Shown here piece by piece: positions 43,782-51,500 of a stretch of DNA of 52,982 nt (positions are counted from its first letter, which is position 1; each line of letters starts with the position of its first letter). The position numbers were made by a program, and so were the translations under genes. The notes beneath the pieces were generated by a model that worked only from the letters and a program-made list of their open reading frames with translations, ran no database searches and was not told the DNA's origin. The stretch spans positions 1-52,982 of the forward strand of contig PAHI01000038.1 in NCBI GenBank assembly GCA_002705575.1, read 5' to 3'. Source of the DNA: Fidelibacterota bacterium. Lineage in GTDB: Bacteria; Marinisomatota; Marinisomatia; SCGC-AAA003-L08; GCA-002719095.

Positions 43782-45079
43782 TTAGCGACCTCTCCAACCA
43801 CCATACCATCTTTTATATCATTCAATCTCACATTAGATATAAAATTTGTTTTGTATTTTTTATTAAAAGGAACTTTCACTCTAATATAATTATCTGTTAA
43901 ACCTGAAATAAATTCATCATCATTAAATTCAAATAAAACAGGTCTAATAGAATTTAAATTAATTTTTTGAGTTTTGTTAAATTTCAAATTAGATAATCTC
44001 CTAAGAATTTTTGCTCTTGCATATCTTACTTCTAAATCAATTTTATCTTTCATGTCATATGCAGGAGTATTTTCACGCTCTGAAAAAGGAAAAACATGCA
44101 AGTATGAAATGGGCAATTTTGACAACAACTCATAGGTTTCATTAAAATAATCCTCTGATTCACCTGGGAAACCTGTCATTATATCTACACCAATAGTACA
44201 ATCTTTTATTCTATCTTTAATTTCATAAATTTTATCATGATACATTTTAACCGTATACTTTCTTTTCATTTTTCTAAGAATGAAGTCACTCCCAGATTGC
44301 AGAGGTATATGTAAATGAGGCATAAATTTATGATTCAATGATATAAAATCAATAATTTTATCACTTAACAAATTTGGCTCAATTGATGATATTCGAATCC
44401 TTGGTATATTTGAATTACAATTAATTTCATTTAATAATTCATAAAAAGACTCATCATTACTTCTTCCAAAGTCTCCAACGTTAATTCCTGATAGAATAAT
44501 CTCTTTAATATTATTACGCTCAAGACTATTAATATGATTAATTACATATGATATTTTAGGACTTCTACTATTCCCTCTAGCCTTAGGAATTGTGCAATAA
44601 GTACAGGAATAATCACATCCGTCCTGAACTTTAACAAAAGATCTAGTTCTTTCATCTAAAGAATATGATAAAAATGCATCCTCAATTGACTGAATATCAT
44701 TAGAGTGAAATAGAAACTTATCTGTGTCCTTAATATCGTCTATCTTATTAATAAAATTATACTTATCATGCATCCCAACCACAAAATTAACTTCGGGGAT
44801 ATCAATAATCTCTTTAGGTTTAAGTTGAGCATAGCATCCAGTTACACCAATTACTGCATTAGGAACTCTTCTTTTCAAGCCTCTAATAAGACTTCTACAT
44901 TTTTTATTAGCATTATCTGTAACACTACAAGTATTTATAACATATATATCTGCAATACTATCAAAAGAAACAACATTATAACCAACTTGGCTAAATGTAG
45001 AATTAAGTAAGGACGTATCTGCAAAATTAGCTTTGCATCCAAATGTGTGTAAGGCTACAGTTTTATATGGACTGCTCAT
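43778..45079 (-). CDS. mtaB: tRNA t6A37 methylthiotransferase MtaB
   Basis: Radical-SAM methylthiotransferase converting t6A37 to ms2t6A37 in tRNA. 433 residues: the N-terminal UPF0004 domain supplies Cys15 (TFGCKAN), Cys51 (INTCSVT) and Cys82 (TGCYAQ). The radical-SAM cluster is CDYSCTYC at 155-162. A C-terminal TRAM-like domain follows. The FGCKxN motif separates MtaB from MiaB (FGCQMN). It is the first gene of the long minus-strand run and is divergent from a tRNA-modification-type glycosyltransferase gene. Confidence 0.95.
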   Translation of the reverse strand: MSSPYKTVALHTFGCKANFADTSLLNSTFSQVGYNVVSFDSIADIYVINTCSVTDNANKKCRSLIRGLKRRVPNAVIGVTGCYAQLKPKEIIDIPEVNFVVGMHDKYNFINKIDDIKDTDKFLFHSNDIQSIEDAFLSYSLDERTRSFVKVQDGCDYSCTYCTIPKARGNSRSPKISYVINHINSLERNNIKEIILSGINVGDFGRSNDESFYELLNEINCNSNIPRIRISSIEPNLLSDKIIDFISLNHKFMPHLHIPLQSGSDFILRKMKRKYTVKMYHDKIYEIKDRIKDCTIGVDIMTGFPGESEDYFNETYELLSKLPISYLHVFPFSERENTPAYDMKDKIDLEVRYARAKILRRLSNLKFNKTQKINLNSIRPVLFEFNDDEFISGLTDNYIRVKVPFNKKYKTNFISNVRLNDIKDGMVVGEVAK

Positions 45080-45118
45080 TTAAAATAAACCGATGAATTT
45101 ATACATCTAATTTATTAC

Positions 45119-45137
45119 TTTAAGTTATCAACTTAAA
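45119..45137. promoter_or_regulatory. Perfect 8-bp inverted repeat in the divergent mtaB/glycosyltransferase gap
   Basis: TTTAAGTT-ATC-AACTTAAA lies in the 68-base gap, ending 10 bases before the plus-strand ATG and 40 bases upstream of mtaB. It could be an operator shared by two divergent promoters or a leader hairpin occluding translation of the plus-strand gene. It is A/T-rich, so chance must be considered. Confidence 0.4.
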
Positions 45138-45147
45138 AGAACAATTA

Positions 45148-46254
45148 ATGAAAATTCTTATAATAGAACCATATTTTGAAGGTTCTCATAAACGATGGGC
45201 TTTAGAACTTCAAAATTTCAGCTCACACAATATTGAAACTCTTACTCTTCCAGGAAGATATTGGAAATGGAGAATGCATGGTGGAGCTATAACACTAGCC
45301 CAAAAATATAATAATTTAAATTTAAACCCCGATATTATTATTGCATCTGACATGCTCAATTTACCTCTTTTCAAATCAATTGCAAATACCAAAAATACAC
45401 CTATTGCAATGTACTTTCATGAGAATCAAATCACTTACCCTTGGTCACCCAAAGATAGGGATATAATTAAAGGTAGAGATCATCACTATGGATTTATCAA
45501 TTATTCTTCTTCTATGGTAAGTGATTTAAATTTGTTCAATTCAAGCTTTCATAGAATATCATATATAAAATCACTTAAAAAATTTTTGACTAACTTCCCT
45601 GACTATAATGATCAACATAATATTGAAATTATTGATTCAAAATCACGCACACTTTATTTAGGAATAGATTTAAAAAAATTTAATAGATATTATCAAAAAC
45701 CTAATAATAAAAAAACTACTATACTTTGGAATCATCGATGGGAGCATGACAAAAATCCAGATGATTTTATTCATTTAATCAGTGAATTAGATAAACAAGA
45801 TCTAAATTTTGAGTGTATTTTACTTGGTAAAAATAAACAAAAAAAATCAGGGTATTTCAACAAATGCATTAATCGATTCCCAAACCGTATCCTACATTCA
45901 GGGTATTGTGAAACCTTTGAAGAATATGCAACTTTTTTATGGAAATCAGATGTATGCCCAATTACATCAATTCAGGATTTTTTTGGCATTAGTATCGCTG
46001 AAGCAGTTTATTGTAACACATATCCATTACTTCCTGATAGACTAGCGTATCCAGAAATATATAAAAAGGATGAAAATACCCACTTATTTTATAAAAATAA
46101 AAACAACCTCATTGATAAAATGAAACATCTAATTCAGAACAAAGAAAAACGTTTAACTATTGAAGCTAAAGACTTAACTGAAAAATTTGACTGGTCTAAT
46201 ATCATTAATACGTATGATGAATTATTTGAAAATATTCTCCTTATGAAAAGATAA
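45148..46254 (+). CDS. GTDC1/DUF3524-type glycosyltransferase (tRNA-queuosine mannosyltransferase-like)
   Basis: A GT-B glycosyltransferase of 368 residues, the only clear plus-strand gene. The N-terminal half has the DUF3524 hallmarks: LIIEPYFEGSHKRWAL, LPGRYWKWRMHGGAI, IIASDMLNLPLF, MYFHENQITYPW and FNSSFHR. The C-terminal half is a group-1 transferase domain with WNHRWEHDKNP, SIQDFFGISIAEAVYCNTYPLLPDRLAYPEI. Vertebrate GTDC1 is the enzyme that mannosylates queuosine in tRNA-Asp. Bacterial members share the fold and motifs, so a role in Q-tRNA glycosylation is plausible. It sits divergent to mtaB, another tRNA-modification gene. No queuosine-synthesis gene is in the window. Confidence 0.85.
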   Translation: MKILIIEPYFEGSHKRWALELQNFSSHNIETLTLPGRYWKWRMHGGAITLAQKYNNLNLNPDIIIASDMLNLPLFKSIANTKNTPIAMYFHENQITYPWSPKDRDIIKGRDHHYGFINYSSSMVSDLNLFNSSFHRISYIKSLKKFLTNFPDYNDQHNIEIIDSKSRTLYLGIDLKKFNRYYQKPNNKKTTILWNHRWEHDKNPDDFIHLISELDKQDLNFECILLGKNKQKKSGYFNKCINRFPNRILHSGYCETFEEYATFLWKSDVCPITSIQDFFGISIAEAVYCNTYPLLPDRLAYPEIYKKDENTHLFYKNKNNLIDKMKHLIQNKEKRLTIEAKDLTEKFDWSNIINTYDELFENILLMKR

Positions 46255-46296
46255 TTATCTCATTCTTTCATTTATAAATCAATTAGAAAGTTTAAC

Positions 46297-46318
46297 TTAA
46301 TCTGATTAACAATTTTTT
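46297..46318 (+). terminator. Weak candidate terminator after the glycosyltransferase gene
   Basis: TTAATC-T-GATTAA followed by CAATTTTTT, about 43 bases after the stop codon in the convergent gap. The stem is A/T-only and short, so its strength is doubtful. I see no better hairpin in this 102-base gap on either strand. Confidence 0.25.
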
Positions 46319-46356
46319 GTCTTAATTTTATGATATAATTGCTTACTAATAACTAA

Positions 46357-47355
46357 TTAACTATCTAAACTATTTAAATATTTATAAGTATCCTTAAGCG
46401 TTTTTTCCAATTTAATTGGATTAAAGCCTAGTATCCTTTTAGCCTGATTACAATTAATTTTATAATCATAATCTAGCAATGGCGTTATTTCTTTCAATTT
46501 TTTATCAAATAATGCTAAAAATCTAATTAAAAAACTAGGTGCAACGCGCTCTGGAGATTCTATTTTTATCGATTTCAATTTTTCACAAATATCTTTAAAC
46601 CAATATGTATTTTCACAAACTAAAAAACGTTTATTGTAAGATTTCCTATTTTCTAAAGAATTAACATGAGCCCTTGAAACATCCCTAACATCTACTAATG
46701 GCATTTTAACTCTAGGGACCATTGGCATTTCTTTTTTTATTAACATATTAAAAATTGATAAAGACGCTGAACTTATATGATTTCCTAAGCCCGGTCCCCA
46801 TACAAGAACAGGATTAATGGTTGTTAAATTTATAGATGGATTTCTAGAAATAAAATTCCACGCTGATTTTTCTGCAATAGTTTTACTCTTAGTGTATGCC
46901 CTCACTCCTTTAGACTCAATATTAGTCCAATTTGATTCATCGAATTCATTTATATGTTTATTACCTGCATATACTGCTGCATTAGATGAAGTTATTATAA
47001 CTCTGCTAATAGAATTTGATATAGCAGCATTTAAAACTCTCAGAGTCCCTAATTTAGCAGGCTGAATTAATTCATTTTCATCTTTAATATAATCAATGGG
47101 GAATGGACTAGCAGTATGTAATATAGCATCACAGCCTTTTACTGCATCATTCCAGCCATAATCACTATCCAAGCTTGTTTCAACAAATTCAATATCAATG
47201 CTTTTATTAATATGTTTTTCAATATCTTCTTTTACAGTTTCTTTGCAATTTAAATTTCGAACTGTCGCTCTAACAGTATATTTTTTTTTATATAAATCTG
47301 AAATAATATGTTTAGCTATATAACCATTAGCTCCAGTTACTAAAATTTTCTTCAT
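46357..47355 (-). CDS. NAD(P)-dependent epimerase/reductase, extended SDR (DFR-like)
   Basis: A 332-residue extended short-chain dehydrogenase. The Rossmann motif is VTGANGYIAKHI (TGxxGxxG variant with alanine). DAILHTASPFP, the catalytic ITSSNAAVYAG region and Y-x-x-x-K (YTKSK) follow, then NPVLVWGPGLG. The HTASPF and substrate-side pattern fits the dihydroflavonol-4-reductase/aldehyde-reductase branch rather than nucleotide-sugar epimerases. Substrate unknown. It follows the GNAT gene by three bases, at the end of a five-gene unit. Confidence 0.85.
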   Translation of the reverse strand: MKKILVTGANGYIAKHIISDLYKKKYTVRATVRNLNCKETVKEDIEKHINKSIDIEFVETSLDSDYGWNDAVKGCDAILHTASPFPIDYIKDENELIQPAKLGTLRVLNAAISNSISRVIITSSNAAVYAGNKHINEFDESNWTNIESKGVRAYTKSKTIAEKSAWNFISRNPSINLTTINPVLVWGPGLGNHISSASLSIFNMLIKKEMPMVPRVKMPLVDVRDVSRAHVNSLENRKSYNKRFLVCENTYWFKDICEKLKSIKIESPERVAPSFLIRFLALFDKKLKEITPLLDYDYKINCNQAKRILGFNPIKLEKTLKDTYKYLNSLDS

Positions 47356-47358
47356 TTT

Positions 47359-47796
47359 CTATTTATCCTTATCTATTAATATTCTTTCCATTAAAAAATG
47401 TCTAACATTTTTCAAACTATGAACTTCTTTAACTATATGAAAATCTAATTTCTTATAAAAGTTCAAAACAGCTTGACGAGCATTTAATATAATCTTTGAT
47501 ACATTTTCACTATTAGATATTAAAATAAATTCATTAACAATCAAACTTCCAACACCTATACCTCTAAAAACATCATCTACTGCCATATAACGTATTTGAG
47601 TTATATCATTTTTAACAAAATGTAATCTACCTACTCCTACAATCTTATTATCTATTTTAACTATCCTATGAATAGATTTATCCTCAATGTCATCTTTTTC
47701 CGTTCCTGATTTTAAGCCTAGAGGTTTTCTTAAAATTTTCCAACGCAAACTATAATACTCTTTCATTTCAGTTGGTAAAGGTGAAAAAATATTCAT
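47359..47796 (-). CDS. GNAT-family N-acetyltransferase
   Basis: A 145-residue acetyl-CoA-dependent acetyltransferase: YSLRWKILRKPLG at the N-terminus, IVGVGRLHFV strand, then IRYMAVDDVFRGIGVGSLIVNEF (the acetyl-CoA loop is RGIGVG). The final NARQAVLNFYKKLDFHIV has the N..a..FY.k.GF motif. The overall pattern resembles ElaA/YjcF-like GNATs. Substrate unknown. It overlaps the nuclease gene by 4 bases. Confidence 0.9.
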   Translation of the reverse strand: MNIFSPLPTEMKEYYSLRWKILRKPLGLKSGTEKDDIEDKSIHRIVKIDNKIVGVGRLHFVKNDITQIRYMAVDDVFRGIGVGSLIVNEFILISNSENVSKIILNARQAVLNFYKKLDFHIVKEVHSLKNVRHFLMERILIDKDK

Positions 47797-48605
47797 TGAT
47801 TTCTAATTCTTTTTGCAGGATTAGAGGAAATTTTTGCAGTACAATTATCCCAATAATGACACCAATTACACAATATAGTCTCATTAGGATAAAAATTTTC
47901 TCTTTCATTAGATAAATCTAATATCGTTTTAGCTTTTTTAACTAATTTGTTTTTAATGTATTGTACATCTTCGTTGTTTGGAATAGCTACCACATCAACC
48001 CCATATCTAAGAAAATGCCACTTTAATACGATTGGATTATCAACTTTAAATTTTTGATGAACAGCTATTAAATAAAGACCTAATTGCAAATCTCTTTGTG
48101 ACTTCTTTGACGAAATCACTCTCTTTGAAGTCTTATAATCATTAATAATGTATTGATTATCTTCAGAATTAAAATCTAACCGATCAATAATTCCCCTAAA
48201 ATTAATACCATCTAAATTGAACTCTACATTCATCTCAGATTCAGCGGTATTTTTTAAAAAGAAAGCATTCGAGTGAATATTCCTTTTATAAAAAATCCTC
48301 AAACATTCAACACCTAGATTATAATATTGACTAACTTTTTTTGAACGATCAATAATATAAATTTTATCATGCCATCTATCTTTCCATACCTTATCATACA
48401 TAAAGATAATATCATCTAAATTAATATTATTTATAGATTCACTGTAAATATATTCAATAACTTTATGTACGCAGGAACCTAAATAAGCTTCAATATTTTC
48501 ATTGACTTTTCTGATTTTTTGAATATAATTTATATAATACAACTCTCTACAATTCTGAAATGTATTTATTTTAGAATAAGAAAAGAGCTGTTTTTCTTTC
48601 ATCAA
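47793..48605 (-). CDS. Stand-alone PD-(D/E)XK nuclease with Fe-S cysteines (RecB/AddB C-terminal type)
   Basis: 270 residues with the RecB-family nuclease layout. SYSKINTFQNCRELYY contains Cys19, GSCVHKVIEYIY has the motif-I His, GIIDRLD has Asp141, and INDYKTSK has Asp156 and Lys158. DLQLGLYLIAV supplies the Q-x-x-x-Y-type motif, and CNWCHYWDNC gives Cys246, 249 and 255. The four Cys match the 4Fe-4S staple of AddB/Cas4. No helicase or cas genes adjoin it, so a role in DNA repair or end processing is inferred only. It overlaps the GWxTD gene by 4 bases. Confidence 0.88.
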   Translation of the reverse strand: MMKEKQLFSYSKINTFQNCRELYYINYIQKIRKVNENIEAYLGSCVHKVIEYIYSESINNINLDDIIFMYDKVWKDRWHDKIYIIDRSKKVSQYYNLGVECLRIFYKRNIHSNAFFLKNTAESEMNVEFNLDGINFRGIIDRLDFNSEDNQYIINDYKTSKRVISSKKSQRDLQLGLYLIAVHQKFKVDNPIVLKWHFLRYGVDVVAIPNNEDVQYIKNKLVKKAKTILDLSNERENFYPNETILCNWCHYWDNCTAKISSNPAKRIRNQ

Positions 48606-49783
48606 AAAATACCATTTACTAAATAATAACGCCCAAATGAATTTTTATCTTCAAAAATGAATACTTTTTTAGAATCATACGTCCAAATCTCTCGCTTTAT
48701 ATTCATTTGTGTATTATTCTCGTAATTAATAGACTTTGGTTTACCGTTAACGATGTAAACCCTACCTCTATCTGTTTCCCATCCCTCTGTTCTCAATTCT
48801 TTAAATTCAAGATTGACATATTTAAATCTTAAATTTAATTCATCTAATAATTCATTGATATCAGTAGACTCATCAGGATCAAGAGAGTCCCAATATTTTC
48901 TTAAATAGACAATCATATCCGAATCATCCATTTTTTTAATATCTTTATAAATATTAACTGGTAATACATACCTCATAATATTTTTTATTACATTAGAATC
49001 ATTTTCCCAAAAATCTTTTTTATCTGTAGACCTTACAAAAATTCTTTTAACTCTCTTTTGTTTCCCATCCGTAACACAACAATTAATCATACCTTCTATA
49101 TTTTCAGGAAGCTTAACATTTATATTATAACTGTTCTGATCAGATAATAACGGGATATCTTGATGGTGCAAAGTGTCATTTTTATTAAATAGGTATAAAT
49201 TCAATCCTCTATTGATATCCTTTTGCTTTATATAATCAAAATCACATTGAAATTCTTTACCGTAAAAACCTATATTTTCATATATGTGTTTTTTTTGATT
49301 ATCCTCAAAATAATAGATTTCTAACTGACTTAATGTTTTATACTCACTATTATTTATACTGATTTTTTTAATCCAATTTCTTTTACTATTCAAATCCAAT
49401 AAATCAATATTGACAGAATATAAATTTTTATCTAGAATCAAATCGACTTTATCAGAATAAAACACACGCTTTTCTGAATTATCAAATATATTTTTATCTA
49501 ATTTTAAATCTACAACCTTACGGTCAACCTCTTTTAAATTATCTTTATTGACAATTTGAAAAACCACCTGAAGACTAGCTAAATATTTATCATCTTCTTT
49601 CTTGTAAAAAAACTGGCGACCATTAATTTCATAATATATAGTTAAACCTAATTTACCGTCATCTAATTCATACAAACTGTAATCAAGGCTCTGTATTGGA
49701 TTAAAACTATTATTAGAATCGATACTTAAAGGCTTAAAACATCCTAAAACTAATATCAAGCAGGTTAATACTATTTTTTTAAT
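48602..49783 (-). CDS. GWxTD-domain lipoprotein with probable non-AUG start
   Basis: About 393 residues. The C-terminal domain carries GWETDRGRVYIVNGKP, the motif that names the GWxTD family of FCB envelope proteins. DLNELxxRFxYVN-type residues (ELLDELNLRFKYVN) lie just before it. The N-terminus is a lipoprotein signal: KKIVLTCLILVLGC. No ATG precedes it in frame. A GTG 13 codons upstream gives an uncharged, non-signal extension lying in the preceding gene. GGAGA followed by ATT-ATC-ATA-ATT-AAA-AAA suggests initiation at ATA (49786) or ATT (49783); I use the latter, which overlaps the upstream stop (ATTAA). Function unknown; probably outer-membrane lipoprotein. Confidence 0.75.
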   Translation of the reverse strand: MKKIVLTCLILVLGCFKPLSIDSNNSFNPIQSLDYSLYELDDGKLGLTIYYEINGRQFFYKKEDDKYLASLQVVFQIVNKDNLKEVDRKVVDLKLDKNIFDNSEKRVFYSDKVDLILDKNLYSVNIDLLDLNSKRNWIKKISINNSEYKTLSQLEIYYFEDNQKKHIYENIGFYGKEFQCDFDYIKQKDINRGLNLYLFNKNDTLHHQDIPLLSDQNSYNINVKLPENIEGMINCCVTDGKQKRVKRIFVRSTDKKDFWENDSNVIKNIMRYVLPVNIYKDIKKMDDSDMIVYLRKYWDSLDPDESTDINELLDELNLRFKYVNLEFKELRTEGWETDRGRVYIVNGKPKSINYENNTQMNIKREIWTYDSKKVFIFEDKNSFGRYYLVNGIF

Positions 49784-51413
49784 TATGATAATTTCTCCAA
49801 TTATAAAATATGACACCGTCACTAGTTAAAAATGAAACCCACCCCTTATCTTCTTTTATTTCAAAAATTTCAAATCCATGAAACCCATCATGATAACCAT
49901 AATTCCAATGCTCTCTTGATGAAAGACTAATTAATTTAATTTTATCTGATAAATTTAACCATATATAATCATCTACTATTTGAAAATTCCTACAATTTCC
50001 AGAATAAATAATTTCTTTTTTTGATTGATTCAAATCAATGCTCCAAAGCATCGTGTTCAAACCATATATTTTGCCATTATAATAATCAATCTGATTCAGT
50101 ATAATATCATCAATTTTATCTAGGTTATTACTATCTACAGAATATCTGAATAATCCTGCACGTGTAGATATGAAAATATTCTCATCATATAACACCATAT
50201 CTAAAAAATCTAACCTATCTATAGCAAAATCATTAAAAATATTATTTTTAATTAAAATTTTATCATTCATCGAATATTCTGCTATACCATTATAAGTCAT
50301 TATAAACAAGCTATCTTCATAAAGAACAAATTTAAAAACAGCATCATCAGGCAAGCCATCTTTTTTAGATATCACATAATAATCTTTTATATTATTTTTA
50401 GAAATTATAAACAGTCCACTCATAGTACCTAAAGCTATATAAGTATCATTTAAATTTAATATCGAATTAATGTCCGGACTTATGATAAGAGGAAAATCAT
50501 CCTCGTTCCATGAACTCCAGCTATTTTCACTTTCACTCCATACTGAAATAAAAGGATTTGATTCCTTTAAATAATTAAGTTTTTGACTTTGACCAAACCT
50601 TCTAAATTGACCACTAGACATATATATATTACCTAATGTATCTGATGTCATAGATGTAATACCTTCCCAATCAGGACCAACTTTCAAAACATCAATTTTA
50701 TTGTCATATTTAAAGCCTTTAATAAGCTTCCCTTTATTAGTACCAAACCATATATTCAAATCATCATCCTCATAAAAAAAAGTAACATAATCTTCATTCC
50801 CATAAATATCCACAATACTTTCAATACCAATAAGCCAACCATCTAAATAATATTTAGATAAATCAACACCTTTATTTTGACTTCTATACGATGGACTCCA
50901 TGACACTTTATCTAAATCAACACCAAAATCATATTCAACAATATCACCTGAGAATGGATCAATAAATATATAGTCTGAAAAGTAGTCTATAATAATATAT
51001 TCATTCGTAGAGCCTATTTTATTCATAGATTTATAATCAAGTCTAAGATGACCTGAACCCGGGACTACTTTTTTATAATCATTTAATATCGGATTTTTAA
51101 AAAGTATACCTTTATCAGTAATAAGCCAAATCTGATCTGAAAAATTATCATAATGAATCAAAAATATCTTGTGATTTATCAAGCCTCTATTAACTTGAAA
51201 ATCATAACTTACTGTCTTTTTCAATTTATTATAATTATAGATACCGTTCTCAGAGCCAAAAAAAAGATTGAATGGTGCCTCTGTCATGGAGAATATTTGA
51301 CCTGGATTCTTTAAAACAAACCAGTCCTCATTATCATATATAAAATTTTGAGATAATAAAAATTTAAATAGAAATACTAGAAAAACTGCTAGGCTGCTTA
51401 TAGAAAATTTCAT
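49779..51413 (-). CDS. Secreted beta-propeller-like protein
   Basis: 544 residues with a signal peptide (MKFSISSLAVFLVFLFKFLLSQ; cleavage near 22), then repeated propeller-type blades: NLFFGSENGIYNYNK, QIWLITDKGILFKN, NIWFGTNKGKLIKGF, IALGTMSGLFIISKN, LFIMTYNGIAEYS and IFISTRAGLFRYS. The W/F-G-T-x-x-G-L/I pattern resembles Reg_prop blades of hybrid two-component sensors, but no kinase domain is attached. It heads the five-gene unit and lies just upstream of the GWxTD gene with overlap. Probably periplasmic or surface exposed. Confidence 0.75.
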   Translation of the reverse strand: MKFSISSLAVFLVFLFKFLLSQNFIYDNEDWFVLKNPGQIFSMTEAPFNLFFGSENGIYNYNKLKKTVSYDFQVNRGLINHKIFLIHYDNFSDQIWLITDKGILFKNPILNDYKKVVPGSGHLRLDYKSMNKIGSTNEYIIIDYFSDYIFIDPFSGDIVEYDFGVDLDKVSWSPSYRSQNKGVDLSKYYLDGWLIGIESIVDIYGNEDYVTFFYEDDDLNIWFGTNKGKLIKGFKYDNKIDVLKVGPDWEGITSMTSDTLGNIYMSSGQFRRFGQSQKLNYLKESNPFISVWSESENSWSSWNEDDFPLIISPDINSILNLNDTYIALGTMSGLFIISKNNIKDYYVISKKDGLPDDAVFKFVLYEDSLFIMTYNGIAEYSMNDKILIKNNIFNDFAIDRLDFLDMVLYDENIFISTRAGLFRYSVDSNNLDKIDDIILNQIDYYNGKIYGLNTMLWSIDLNQSKKEIIYSGNCRNFQIVDDYIWLNLSDKIKLISLSSREHWNYGYHDGFHGFEIFEIKEDKGWVSFLTSDGVIFYNWRNYHN

Positions 51414-51444
51414 TGCTTAAAGTATTGCATATCGAGTTAAAATA

Positions 51445-51479
51445 AAAGAGCCACCAGAGACTAACTCTAATGGCTCTTT
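51445..51479 (-). terminator. Intrinsic terminator after the right-edge surface protein
   Basis: On the minus strand AAAGAGCCA and TGGCTCTTT form a perfect 9-bp stem. Inside it TTAGAG partly pairs with CTCTGG, and TATTTT follows. It begins 22 bases after the stop codon. It is the clearest terminator in the window and separates the surface protein from the downstream propeller-GWxTD unit. Confidence 0.85.
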
Positions 51480-51500
51480 AATAGAAATTATCAAAAATAA

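Noticed and set aside
45080..45147. tRNA genes or other structured RNA in the gaps (this gap, 46255-46356, 51414-51500, 1510-1613)
   Set aside because: All gaps are shorter than about 110 bases, AT-rich, and lack T-loop or cloverleaf patterns by eye.
47793..48605. Cas4 of a CRISPR-Cas system
   Set aside because: Fe-S PD-(D/E)XK motifs are shared with AddB/RecB-type nucleases; there are no repeats, cas1/cas2 or effector genes in the window.
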